From: Fremontodendron californicum
Lineage: Eukaryota > Streptophyta > Magnoliopsida > Malvales > Malvaceae
DNA: 64,000 bases
NCBI GenBank assembly: GCA_030761205.1
Contig: JAULJL010000021.1
Span: forward strand, 8,165,160-8,229,159
Reading direction: 5' to 3'
Below the pieces are notes generated by a model. It was not told the origin of the DNA, searched no databases, and worked only from the letters and a program-made list of their open reading frames with translations. A program made the position numbers and the translations under genes. Of the stretch, positions 46,993 through 58,339 are shown in pieces. Each line of letters begins with the position of its first letter. Position 1 is the stretch's first letter.

Positions 46993-49498
46993 TAGAGCTA
47001 GCAAAGCAGGCTCGAATCTGAGAACTTGCCAGAGCCGATCCGAGATCAAATCCGATCCAATTCGAATTGACTCAAAAAGTCAAAGGCTCGAATCCGAAAA
47101 AACTCAAACTCAAGAAAATCTAAATCCGAAAAAAATTCGAACCCGAGAAAATCCGAATCCGAAAAAATCTTAACCATAAAAGCTCGAATCCATTACGATC
47201 CGAGCTCGAGATCGATCCGATCCAAAACCCATAAAACAATCGAATTTATAACCGAAAAACCTTAACTATAATTATATGATTTTTTTTTAAATGATAAATT
47301 TTTTCTTTAAAAAGTTTTTTTTACGAAAATATATTTATAATTATTATACAATTATATCAATAATGTATTATCAATAAAAATAATTAATAGTGAATCTTTA
47401 AATTGGATTATACAATAAAATTAATTTGAAACACATTAAATATATAATTAAATCTAATATTTTGTAGGATAAACTAGATCACTCTTTAGAATTTATTATC
47501 ATAATTATATATCTTAAGTTTATTTTATATGTTTACATAGACATACATACGAAAATATGAAAATATACATACTGCGTCTTACTTCACTCAGGTAAGCATT
47601 TTTTATGTCTTGCGCCTTAGACAATATAAGAGTTTTAAGGTCTAGAGTGCACCTTGCGCCCTTTATAGCACTAGTCAAAATAGTTTAATATAAATTAGTT
47701 TTTACACGTCATAGTACCCTAAAATTTCTAACTATTAAGGCTAAGATAAATAATTGACCAATTATTCATATTAAATATTTTTGATGAATAATAATCGATA
47801 CTCTTTTTAATAATGTCTAATATTCAATGTTATAATCGGATAACTATTATTCGATTATATGATTAATTTATTATATCTAATGTTAAAGTCAAAATGATCA
47901 AATATTAAAATTATATCAATTACTATATAAATTAACTTTTACATATCAGAATTTTATAAAAATTTAAGTATTAATTATTAAGGTTAAACCAATTAATTAG
48001 TACTCTTTTAATGTTTACTGTTCAACATTTAATTGAGCATTTGAACAATTAGTGTATACAATTAGATGTAATATTATTATGTTATTATTTATAATTATGT
48101 CCAAATAAAAAAATATAAATATAAAAAAAAAATTCTTGAAAATTTAAAATTCTGTTAAAAAATTATAATACAATGACTAAAAAACTTAATAAAGCAAAAA
48201 TATTAGAAATTTATTGGATTAAGTGACTGAGCCTAATGAGTTATTGGGTTAAGAGTAAAAAATCATTTATATAAATGTTTAGTGGATTTTATTTATAACT
48301 TCATTCATTCTAATGATGTTTTTTTTTTTTAAAATGTAGCCAAATAATTTTTAACTTTTATTTTTTTAATATCATTTTTATATTTAATTTAACTCATAAA
48401 ACAAACAAAAAAGTTCTTATATAATAATTAATTGTTGTATATTCAATAATAAATATTAAAATTATATCAATACTATATAAATTAGCTTTTATATATCATG
48501 GTTTCTTAAAATTTCTAAGTATTAATTGTTAAATCAATTAATTGATATTCTTTTCGTGTATACTGTTCACCATTTTAATTAAATATTTTGTCAATTAGTG
48601 TATACAATTAGATCTAATGTTCTTATGTTAGTATTTATAATTATGTCCAAACAAAAAAAAATGTAAATATAAGAACAAATTCTTGAAAATTTAAAATATA
48701 CATAACTAAAAAACCTAATAAAGCAAAATTAAAATTTATTAGATTAAGTGACTATAAAAGCCCAATAAATTATTGGGTTAAGAGTAAAAAGTCATTTATA
48801 TAAATGTTTAGTGGGTTTTATTTATAACTTGTTTATTTCTAATGATGTTTTTTTACATGCAGCTCAATGATTTTTTATTTTTATTTTTTTAATGTTACTT
48901 TATATTTAATTGAACTCACTTATAAAATAAAAAAAATCTTATATAATCATTAATTATATCTATATTCAATACTAAACATTATAAAAATTTAAAAATATAA
49001 GTATATAGCAATGACAAAATAATAAGAAGTATCAAAATATACAAAAAAAAAAAAAATTATTCATACTATAAGTAAATATATCGAACTTATATATTTAGCT
49101 TTTATTTGAATTTTTGGACTAAAAAATAATAGAAAATATTCAAATATAAAATATTAATACTCAATTTATAAATAAAATCATTATATAATATATATTTATA
49201 TAAATATTTATTAATTTTTAAAATTTTAATTTTAGTATTTTGTAAGTGAAATTAATTATTACTTTCGAAATTAGAAAAGTGTTTATAGCTTAAAAAATTC
49301 CAAAATTATTCGAATACGTCTAGGCCTGTTTGAACTCGAACTGATCCGAACCGAAAAAGCTCGTATCCGAAATGGTCTGAACCTGAGATAGCCCGAACCC
49401 AAAATTATCCGAACCCGAAAAAATCCAAATCCAAAATAATTCGAATCTTAAAATAGGCCAATCCGAACCCGTCCGAACCGACCCGTTTGCCACCTCTA
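46993..49498. mobile_element. Large non-autonomous hAT-type element, 2.5 kb
   Basis: Ends TAGAGCTAGCAAAGCAGG and, inverted, TAGAGGTGGCAAACGGG. A perfect 8-bp duplication, CTTTTAGA, flanks it (46985-46992, 49499-49506). About 250 bp at each end consist of TCCGAACCCGAAAA-type subterminal repeats. The interior is AT-rich, with no transposase frame, and contains a ~550-bp direct duplication (about 47913-48461 and 48462-48990). Confidence 0.88.
47913..48990. repeat. ~550-bp direct duplication inside the hAT element
   Basis: Two diverged tandem copies. Shared landmarks include GTGTATACAATTAGAT, TATTTATAATTATGTCCAAA, ATTCTTGAAAATTTAAAAT, TTATTGGGTTAAGAGTAAAA and TCATTTATATAAATGTTTAG. A weaker third relative begins near 47690. 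Confidence 0.85.
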
Positions 49499-49506
49499 CT
49501 TTTAGA

Positions 49507-50146
49507 GCATAATAAAAGAAAAATAACAATCAATAAACTAAACATTAAAATTAATAAAAGTAGGAGTTTAGAAATTGCATTCGTTATGTATAGGAGACGA
49601 ACTCACTAAAAATTACTAACATGAAAAAAAATATAAAATTAAAAAAATAATTGATGAAGGACACATATCCAAATATATAAAAGTGTATTAATTGGTTGGC
49701 TACAATGTTTTTCGTTGGATGGAGCACTCTTAAGAGTATCTAACAACAGAATTTCGATTATGTTAATATTTATTTTATGAGTTTAAACAAAAAATTAATA
49801 TTAACGTATGTACCAAAAAAACTAATATCCACAAATTAGCTTGGATTAGGAAAAATTAAATTGCATGAAATTTAATTATAACTATAAAAATTAAAAGTTT
49901 ACTAATAAAATTAATTTTAATAATAAATTAGTACATCAAAAAGGAAAAATTAAAGAATTAAGAAACACCATTATGCTATAATTAAAAGTTTACAGGCAGC
50001 GCAAGGTTAGGGAGATTGAAGTACAGAATCGAGCAGCTGGAAATGAGAAATGGAAGATAAAAAGGTCGTCAAACGTTCAAGTGGGCAAAGCAACGAAGGC
50101 TCTGATCTGATGTTTCCATACTATAATATTTTATCTTGTAATTTTG
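49507..50146. other. No gene seen
   Basis: AT-rich noncoding DNA, with a short GC-richer patch at 49995-50105. Confidence 0.4.
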
Positions 50147-50271
50147 ACCTTTGTGAATTACTGGAGTGGAAAGAAAGTTAACCATAACCAACCTGTCAAA
50201 TGTCCCAAACAACCTTTGTGAATTACTGGAGTGGAAAGCAAGTTAACCAACCTTTCAAATGTCCCAAACAA
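50147..50271. repeat. 65-bp tandem duplication
   Basis: Two adjacent copies (50147-50211 and 50212-50271) start ACCTTTGTGAATTACTGGAG. The second lacks 5 bp. A frame passes through the second copy but resembles nothing. Confidence 0.9.
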
Positions 50272-50347
50272 CAATTTGATCTATACATGGAGTTGTGTAA
50301 AGTGTCGAGAACATGCACATCAATGGCTTTTCAGGTTAAAGTTGTGG

Positions 50348-50856
50348 TAGGGATGATGGAGATTGTCTTATCCACTTTCGTTTCACTTTTGCATAAATGT
50401 TGAAAACATTCACATCTATGGATGTACGTTATATTCATAATCGCTTTACGGTGCTCCACTCCGTTACATCCCAATTTTTCTTAATTATTTTTAACTTAAT
50501 ATTATAAAAATTTATATTATACTTTATTTATGAACATAATTTTAGTATATAAAATTCTTTAATATATATATATATATATAATATACATATATATATATTA
50601 AAAGTATATATATAAAATATTAATATCTATATGATTTTAGTGTATATATCTAATATATATATATATACTAAAAATATAAGAGAAAATATAAAAATATTTT
50701 AAGGGATAAGATAATAATTTCCAAAGTCGGGTGGGGCAGAGCGGGACAAGCATTCACTAAAACCACCCCGCTCTACCCCTCTCCCGCTTTTCAAAAAAAA
50801 AAAAAATTCTCCATTAAAAACGGATCGGTGTGAAATTCATCGGTCGGACATCCCTA
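50348..50856. mobile_element. hAT-type MITE, family B
   Basis: 509 bp from TAGGGATGATGG to CGGACATCCCTA, flanked by a perfect 8-bp duplication, AGTTGTGG, at 50340-50347 and 50857-50864. It has GGGGCAGAGCGGGAC and CCCGCTCTACCCC subterminal motifs like 8911-9479, an AT-rich centre with TA runs, and no coding capacity. Confidence 0.85.
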
Positions 50857-50864
50857 AGTTGTGG

Positions 50865-51465
50865 GCTCCGTAGTGATTGGGATATCTTCATTCTAGATTA
50901 TTTTAGCATTTTGTTAGTGGAACAGCTCTTTACTCTGAAATGCAAGGAGCCTGTATGTATCAACCTTTATCTAGCAAATCCTGCTTAAAAGACTTGTTTT
51001 ACAACCTTAACTGTTTGATAATTGATACTTGCTTAGTGAGACTTTTTGGAGCTCTGAATACAAATAAATGCAATATGAACGAGATCCACCCAAGGTGAAT
51101 GCATATAGAGTAAAAATTTGTGATAATTTTTGTACATTGGATTTAGGTCGCTGAATTTGCTTATTTAAGTCATAAAAATTCGCAATACCAATAGATTTAA
51201 GGTTACTAAAAATACAAATCTTATTCTTAACCGTTCTTTTGCACTTCCTTTGCCAAAGCATAAAAATACATGTGATAGAGCAGACTTGCCTGCCTCTTTA
51301 GAAGCCAAAAAGATTCTGGAAGGTTTGTTTGGAGCGGAAGAAAATATCAAAAGTGGCAATTTATAAAAGCAGTAAAGGAGGGTAATTGCATTTGCATTGC
51401 ATTGCATCAACTGATGTTAGAAGAACCTGATTGTACTACGAATATGCAAGACAACTGCCAAATAA
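50865..51465. other. No gene seen; downstream of the kinase gene
   Basis: Mixed-composition noncoding DNA between the family B MITE and the kinase polyadenylation signal. The short frames here are not credible. Confidence 0.4.
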
Positions 51466-51471
51466 TTTATT
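51466..51471 (-). promoter_or_regulatory. Polyadenylation signal of the kinase gene
   Basis: AATAAA on the minus strand, about 100 bp beyond the stop codon at 51568-51570. A suitable near-upstream element for the transcript's 3' end. Confidence 0.55.
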
Positions 51472-51567
51472 GGAATAAAAAGTCACAATTTCCCTTGTTT
51501 AATGTATACAATCCATGCATTAATTATGAATCCTGCTCCTGCTCCACTTTGGCGCTGCAGACTGGAA

Positions 51568-54500
51568 TCATGGCAAGGGTTCTTGTGAATCTCCCAAACG
51601 AGACAAATGAAGATATGCATCAGTCCCTGGACAAACAATTGAGAGAATTTCTAATGCGTTAATTTAACAGGATAAAACACAAGAAGTGAATAAATCTTAT
51701 GGAACAAAACCAGTACCACGAGCACGTAGGTAGGAAAGAAGGAGAAACATAAATATTTTGAGATACAAGCCAAGCCAAACCAAGCCAACTAGATCTAAGA
51801 TTGTAGCACCCGGCAAAGTTACAAAAATTTTCATCCAAGGGAGAGGATAAAAGTAGTTACAATAAAAGGAAGGAGAGTATTCCAAGTAATTATAGAACAA
51901 CAGAATAAAATCGGTACAAGTTAATACTTTGTTGCACAATGTCATCTATTGCTATCAATAACAAGAAACGGTTAATTTTGAGTTTGGTATAACAGCAACA
52001 AAAGCCAAACAAATATTATGAAATATGAAACTACTAAGCTATGTCAGTTTCAAATTTAGTTATCTGCTTTTACGAACAATCTCAGACAAGCGTCCCTAAA
52101 ACTGTATCACATTAATTGCAGCCAGAGTTGCAAATAACCCTACAGAGTCAAACCAGTAGCTAATTCTAACAGTCAAAGTATAGTGAAATAGAAGAAGAGT
52201 GGTTCTTATGCAACAAACTGCTTGTTTCACTATTCCTAATTGCCTATCATTTGCTCTGCTACCAACTTTGAGTGCCAATTTTTACATTCTATAAATTTTT
52301 TCTTTTACATACATAAGATAAAGTCTAAGGGGAGAGAGGAGATTAAAACCTTAGACTTCAACCCTCATAAAGAAGGGCAACAAACTCTAGGTCAAGCCTA
52401 GATTGTTGCTTTCTATGAACTTTTGAGGATTTTGAGATTTACAAAACTTGCCATCTATTACAATGCAGACTTTCTCTTACCATTTATTGAGACTGCAAAC
52501 AAGTAAGAAAGTAATATTGTATAAAAATATAACATAGGGAAATCTCAAATTTCAAAAGTTAAGAGAGGGTAAAATGCTTCATTAAACTCTTTGCATTAAC
52601 TATTAGTTATGATGTAATTCCCTGTTTGCAACATGAATAAAACTAGGACCCTCTGGTAGTTCCCTAATTTGTAATTGCGTTCTTTGTACTTCTAGATTAT
52701 CAAGGTTACTATACTGTTTTTCACATGGAAAAAACAATCAGATTGAAGCTCCTTGTCATTTTACTGTTACAGAAAATGAAAGTTTTGTTGCACAACACAA
52801 TACAGTTACCCCTTGATGACAAGGGAAAACTTTCTAGAGTGAGCTCATATTATATGATGGCACCTAAAAATATATATTGGCAAGAATATGTGCACAAATA
52901 TGCAAACATCTATGTGACGCCAATCAAATGCTTACAAGCAAAACAATTCAATTGTCAAGACCTCAGAGCTTTGACCTTAATGTCACAAGTGTTTAAGCAG
53001 TCAAACTGTAGCAAACTGCACTCACCATATCCTTCCATAGAGATAATTTGAAGATCCCCTCCAAAATACTGAGCATACAAGCGGCTTATTGGTAGCCCAT
53101 AACCATATCCAGCCATTGTTACTGTATCAGTTGTTCCCAGATCTGAGTACTCATCCAATGGGTTTTTGGCAGTGCTGTAAAGGTATGTGAAAATTTTGGG
53201 AAGACCACTTCTTGGTATGCCACCCCCCTCGTCTGAGACCTGCATAGCCAGTTAGACCAAGTTATATTGTTAGACAAAGAGTGAAAACACATATGTATAT
53301 GATTGATGGTATATTTTAAAAACTTTAAATCTCCATGCTCTCCCACAAACAAAAAAAATAACCAGAAAAAAAAGGAAATAGTTGCTAGAAATTCTATGGA
53401 TAACATTAGCATGACAAACTACCTTTATAGTTACATCCTCGATTCCCTCAGCAACTATTATTCGAATAGGTGGTGCAACTCTATCCGAATCCATAAAACG
53501 CTCTTGGACAGCACGCAAGGAGTTTTTGACCAACTCAAACACCATAAGATGCAAGTGTGTTGGAACATACCTGTTATGCAAGAAAACAGATGATACGTAG
53601 ACAGAAATCAAAGGATCATCGATTACCATATTTATGACTAAACTAAAGACACGACCTAGAATTGCTTTGGAGAATCCATAATTGAAGGTGTAGTGACAAT
53701 AAAAGAGATGAAAAATCTAGATGAAACTAAAATGGAGCAAACTAAACCAAAGTGAGATAAAATCAACTTACGGGAATGTAAAATTGGGATCACCATAGAT
53801 ATTAATATCAGGTGCAAAGCCATACTCTCGCAAACAAATAGCACGAGCATCCTCACTAGCATTTTGTGCCACCTCCACTGGAGACATTTTTGTATGTATA
53901 TAGCCCACACAATGTGGAGGAGGATTAGGGTTATGCAACTCCACATGCTGCCCTGGTTTCACCAAAATTTAAACATGCAGACAGTGTTTAAACCCAGCTC
54001 CAAGAAACAGTAACAAATGAAATAATGGAAAAAATAGTTGTCAGGAGGTGTTGCTGCAAGAAAACAATAGATTATCACAGTAAAGCAAATGAAGTTGAAA
54101 CTAACCAATAAGCATGCGAATTCCAATTCTTGACATGTAAAATCGATCTAGAAACTGATGAATCTCATCAAGATCCTCATAAACAATCTTTGGATCCATG
54201 CCTTTCTTCAATTGTTGAACCCCCAAAGCCATCATAGGGACCACATTGTTGTGTCTCACCTTGATAGCCTTGATCATTTGTGTAAATTCCTTCTCATCAT
54301 TTGTATCCTTGATCTCAGGAAAAGATCTTAGGTCACGAAAGGAATCCAAATACCAGTCTCGCACCTAAGAATGACAAGTTAAAATAAATGTTATTACTCC
54401 AGATCTTAAAAATTTAAGACTTGATCCATCATCTTGTAAACCATCTTTTAATTCAAAACAAAATCCTCCCCATAGAGCAAGGTATGCAAGTGTCAAAATG

Positions 54501-55367
54501 TTCAGAAAAGAGGTAAAATTTGGTGAAAAAGCAAACTATTTCTCAGATTCTAAGTGAAATTACGCTGATATTAGATTCTATCGCAAGAATATGCTTCAAA
54601 GATGAGGTCAGATTGTAAGATGAGAGCCGATCAAAAGCAAAGTAGCACGCAGAAATGAAATCAGAATGTTCCCCACTAAATACTGTTTAAGCAACATATC
54701 TTTCTAAAAAAATGATGGCCTCAAAATATAAATCAGGGGATAAAGAATTTCTCCATGATTCATTAGAGGGGCTAAAAGGTCAACAGTGAGCAGAAAAGCA
54801 AACATATGCATGTATGGAAACGTATGTAAAGGGCATGGAAGACCGTGCAACAAATAACTTGAAAATCAGAAGGCAGAGACAGGAAGAATCTCCATATACA
54901 GTAAAAAAGAATTAGAACTAATTATTTAATTAAAGGGTTAAGAACCAGTATGCAGAATCACGTATTCAGAGGAGAAAAAGTAAAAGAAATGCTAGTCAAG
55001 TTGAAGTTGTGATAAATACCCATTTTGGCAAAATTAAAACCAAAAATCAAGCAGTGGATTGTAGAAAATAGCAGCAAACCATCCAAGACATGAAATTGAA
55101 AGAAAAAGAAGAAACCTTCAAAACAGCAGGCTTCTCAGAAAGGCCATAAGGGAGGGTCTCGAGCTCAATAGCTCTCCGGGCAATTCTAATGGGGAGCTCC
55201 TTGTGGAGAAAGTGACCCGAAATCAACAAGTTTCGGTCAGTGGGCTTGGACCCAAACTCCATCATGTACCTCAAGCTGACCCCTGTCTGCTTCATGCAAC
55301 CCCATTTCTGCACCTCCTCTATTAAGGTCTTGGAGAAAGACTCGCACGCCTTCTTAGCCGCCATCAC
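51568..55367 (-). CDS. PDK: Mitochondrial pyruvate dehydrogenase kinase (six exons)
   Basis: The enzyme phosphorylates and inactivates the E1-alpha subunit of the mitochondrial pyruvate dehydrogenase complex. Exons (minus): 55116-55367, 54106-54364, 53772-53952, 53423-53570, 53026-53239 and 51568-51626. All introns are GT-AG and the phases join cleanly into about 370 residues, normal for plant PDK. N-terminal helical domain: KQTGVSLRYMMEFG and LPYGLSEKP (exon 1), and KVRHNNVVP with the conserved His near residue 122. GHKL ATPase: N-box ELVKNSLRA (about 241), G1 DEGGGIP (about 283) and GYGYGLP (about 325). The product ends HLSRLGDSQEPLP. Start: the second Met (55364) is equally possible. Introns 5 (1.4 kb) and 1 (0.75 kb) are longest. 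There are no stops or frameshifts, so it is probably functional. Confidence 0.97.
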
Positions 55368-55582
55368 CTTCCTTGAACACCCACTATTACAAATCAGCTA
55401 GACCTTCAGCCAGGTGAGCAACATGCAATTCCAGAAACCTTGAGGAAATGCGAAACTAACATAGAGGGTTGAAGATTATGCAAAATGGAAAACACCCAAA
55501 GAAGACAAAAAGTGGATTTAAATTGATTTTAATTGGTTAACGTAACGTCTGATAAATCAAATTGTGATGTTGGTCTTGTAAT
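55368..55582 (-). promoter_or_regulatory. Kinase 5' UTR and proximal promoter
   Basis: Only about 215 bp separate the start codon from the first transposon end at 55583. I see no clear TATA box; a TTAACCAATTAAAA stretch on the minus strand around 55530 could be a CCAAT-type element. The remaining promoter must lie within or beyond the transposon nest. Confidence 0.4.
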
Positions 55583-55968
55583 TAGACCTGGTGGGGCTGC
55601 CTCCCACCCTGAAAGTTTTATCCATATTTTAAAAGATTTAAAAAAAAAAAAAAATTAAATTTGAAATATAAATTTGAATAAAAAAATAAAGTTTATTTAG
55701 AAAGTAGATCTTCATTCTAACAATTAAAGGACTTTTTTATATTAATATAGCAAAAAAAAAAATTATTTATCAAAATACCGCTCTTTTCAGATTAATTTTC
55801 AAAATTCGTTTTTTTTTTATCAGTTGGAAAATCGCCATGGCCCATGGCGATTTCCCAACTGAAAATTTTAAAATTTTTTAAAATACCAGTTGGGAAATCG
55901 CCATGGCCCATGGCGATTTCCCAACTAAAATTTACAATTTTTTTTTTTCATTGTTTTTTCAAATTTTT

Positions 55969-56811
55969 GGGAAAATATGAAAAACATGACTCAATAGTGA
56001 ATTTATTGTGAAATGGTATAATGAATAAAAGTTATTTGAAAAAGAGAAATGAATAATTAGAAATTATTATAAAGGATTAGACCTGCTCACGGGCCGGGCA
56101 AGCCACCCGGCCCGACAGGCACGGCCCGTATTGGGCCGGGCCTGGACAGGATAATTTATGTTTCGGGCCGGCTCGGACCGGAACAGTGATTTTTATTATA
56201 ATAATATTATTTGATTTAATTTTAATTAAAAAAATTTTAAAAAAAATTATTCCAATGAACAGTGATTCGGGCCTAAACGGGCGGGCCTAGGCAGAAAAGA
56301 AAAAAAAAAAGGCCGCGGCCCTGCCCATGAGCACCTCTATAAAGGATATTGTAAAGACAAAATTATCCTTGATAAAAAAAACCTTCTCTTCTCTTCCCTT
56401 TTTCTTTTATTTTTTAATTTAATTTTTAATTAAAAAATAAATATTCTGAAAATAAAAACTTTGTAATTTAAAAAAAAATTAATTTTTTATTTACTTTTTT
56501 TAATTAAAAAATTTTAAAAAATAAAAATAATATGCCTAAAATTAATTTTTTAAAATTTTTTTAAATTTTAAAAAAAATATTTATTTAAATATTTTATTTT
56601 TTAAATTTATTTTCAATTAAAATTTTTAAAAAATAATATTTCCTTAATGAAAGAAAAAAGAAAAATAAGTTTTTTCATTAAGGGTAATTTTGTCTTTACA
56701 ATATCCTTTATAATAATTTCTAATTATTTATTTCTCTTTTTAAAATAACTTTTATTCATTATACCATTTCACAATAAGTTCACTATTGGTGCATGTTTTT
56801 CATATTTTCCC
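55969..56811. mobile_element. Fold-back MITE inside the MULE
   Basis: Starts GGGAAAATATGAAAAACATG and ends CATGTTTTTCATATTTTCCC. The arms include TATTGTGAAATGGTATAATG and ATAAAGGATATTGTAAAGAC and their inverses. Same family as 41562-42108. No clear 9-bp duplication was found here. Confidence 0.75.
56078..56339. mobile_element. hAT-type MITE, family A, innermost level
   Basis: 262 bp from TAGACCTGCTCACGGGCC to GAGCACCTCTA, with a perfect 8-bp duplication, TAAAGGAT, at 56070-56077 and 56340-56347. It interrupts the left arm of the fold-back MITE. The well-preserved GC-rich ends suggest it is the youngest insertion in the nest. Confidence 0.92.
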
Positions 56812-57562
56812 AAGAATCAGGAAAAAAATATACATGAAGGGAAATAGCCATCCCCATGGCGATTTCCCTTCATCAAATTTGCAAATTTTGCAAATTTAAC
56901 CAAGGGAAATCGCCATGGGGGGTGGCGATTTCCCTTGGTTAATTTTGCAAAATTTGCAAAATACACCAAGGGAAATCGCCACCCCCATGGCGATTTCCCT
57001 TGGTGTTTTTTACAAATTTTGAAATTTTTACACTGGGAAATCGCAATGGGGGATGGCGATTTCCCAGCTAGAAAAAAAAAAGCGGATTTTGGGAAATAAT
57101 CTTAAAGTAACGGTATTTTGGGAAAAAAAATTTTGGCTATATTTAAATAAAAAAACCCAATTAAAGTCTATTTTTTATTTATATAATATATTATTTTTAT
57201 ATTTTATATATCATTTAATTTATATCATATAAAAAATAAATATATATAATATTATAGTATAAATATTTAAAAATATATTAAGTTATTCATGTTTTAAAAC
57301 TTAATAAAAATAAAAAAATGATAAAATTATTAAAAATTAAATAATAATAAAATATTTATTTAATTATTTTTAAAAAAAATAATATGGGCGAATCTAAACG
57401 GGTTTGGACTATCTATTTACAAATATAGAAGGACTTGGACAGAATTTGAGATCCATATTTCTGGTCGAGCCGGACTTGAATAAATATATATGATATTGAT
57501 ACCATACTTAAATCCGATTCAAACTCAATCCGATCAGATCTATAAACATCTCTATTTGTAAT

Positions 57563-58009
57563 TATGTCAAAATGCAAATTTAGTCTCAAAATTTTAGACT
57601 AAAAATTTTCGGGATTTAAACTTGCGAAAGTGTTTATATTTTAGGCGTTGGACATTAATTTATTGACCTGTCATTGATTTTGTTGACTTTGTTAATGTGA
57701 TTGATTCAAATAATTTTTTTTTTTTTTTTGTATTTTTTTAACCATGCATTTAGCATCTTAATAAGTAAATAAATAAATAATGTCATTTCCCTCACATCCT
57801 CTCTCTCTAATTTAAAGACTTTATATTTAGGATTTAAAAAAAACCCAAGAACCGCCCACTCCTACCCAAATTTGGTTGGCCTCCGTTGTGTCCACCGCCA
57901 CTCGTTGCGATGACTATTGCTCGTTGGTGTCAAAATTCCTTCAAAAAGCTATCAAAAAGCTCTCATTTTTCTCTTTTTTGCTACATTCAAGTTATTATAT
58001 TTTTTTTAA
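57563..58009. other. No gene seen
   Basis: Noncoding. A mixed-composition patch at 57840-57960 (ACCGCCCACTCCTACCC onward) could be a gene or element remnant, but no frame is convincing. Confidence 0.35.
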
Positions 58010-58300
58010 TAATAGGAACCTGATACAGAGTATGGTGAAATAGATTCTACAAGCAGAAGAATATCCACACAAAAAAAAAAAAACGAAAAAGAAGGATATA
58101 GAGAGAAAGAGAGATTGGTGAATCACACTTTTTCTGTGTTAATCATTCCTCATTGTGCCTTATAACAACTTGCTGACATGGGAATTGCTGAATCAGCAAT
58201 TCTGTTAATAGCAACAGTAACATAATAACTACTTAATCAAAACGCACAACAAACTGAACAAAACGCAAGAAATGTAAAATATAGAAAATGGCTCATATCA
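58010..58300 (-). repeat. 3' LTR of the chromovirus
   Basis: About 291 bp, aligned end to end with 63316-63596, with scattered substitutions and a longer A-run. Confidence 0.88.
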
Positions 58301-58339
58301 GATGCCCCCTCTTCACAACATCCTTATCCTCAAGGATCA

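Larger units (their letters stand above)
55731..57158. mobile_element. Short non-autonomous MULE, 1.4 kb
   Basis: TIRs match the 33182-39254 element (ATATAGCC near each end, AATACCGCTCTTTTCAGATT, GGGAAATCGCCATGG palindromes). Flanked by AATTAAAGG (55722-55730) and AATTAAAGT (57159-57167), a one-mismatch 9-bp duplication. It carries no gene. The middle is another, fold-back element. A 39-bp perfect palindrome around CCATGGCCCATGG lies at about 55880-55925. Confidence 0.88.
55583..57554. mobile_element. Outer hAT-type element of a four-level nest
   Basis: Left end TAGACCTGG and right end ATAAACATCTCTA, flanked by CTTGTAAT (55575-55582) and TTTGTAAT (57555-57562), a one-mismatch 8-bp duplication. 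The right end matches family A, while the left matches only over its first eight bases. Removing the MULE inside leaves about 535 bp. Level 1 of the nest, and the least certain one. Confidence 0.6.

Noticed and set aside
53303..53593. Plus-strand frame of 96 codons and other frames over 51000-53950
   Set aside because: They are shadows of kinase exons and introns on the opposite strand.
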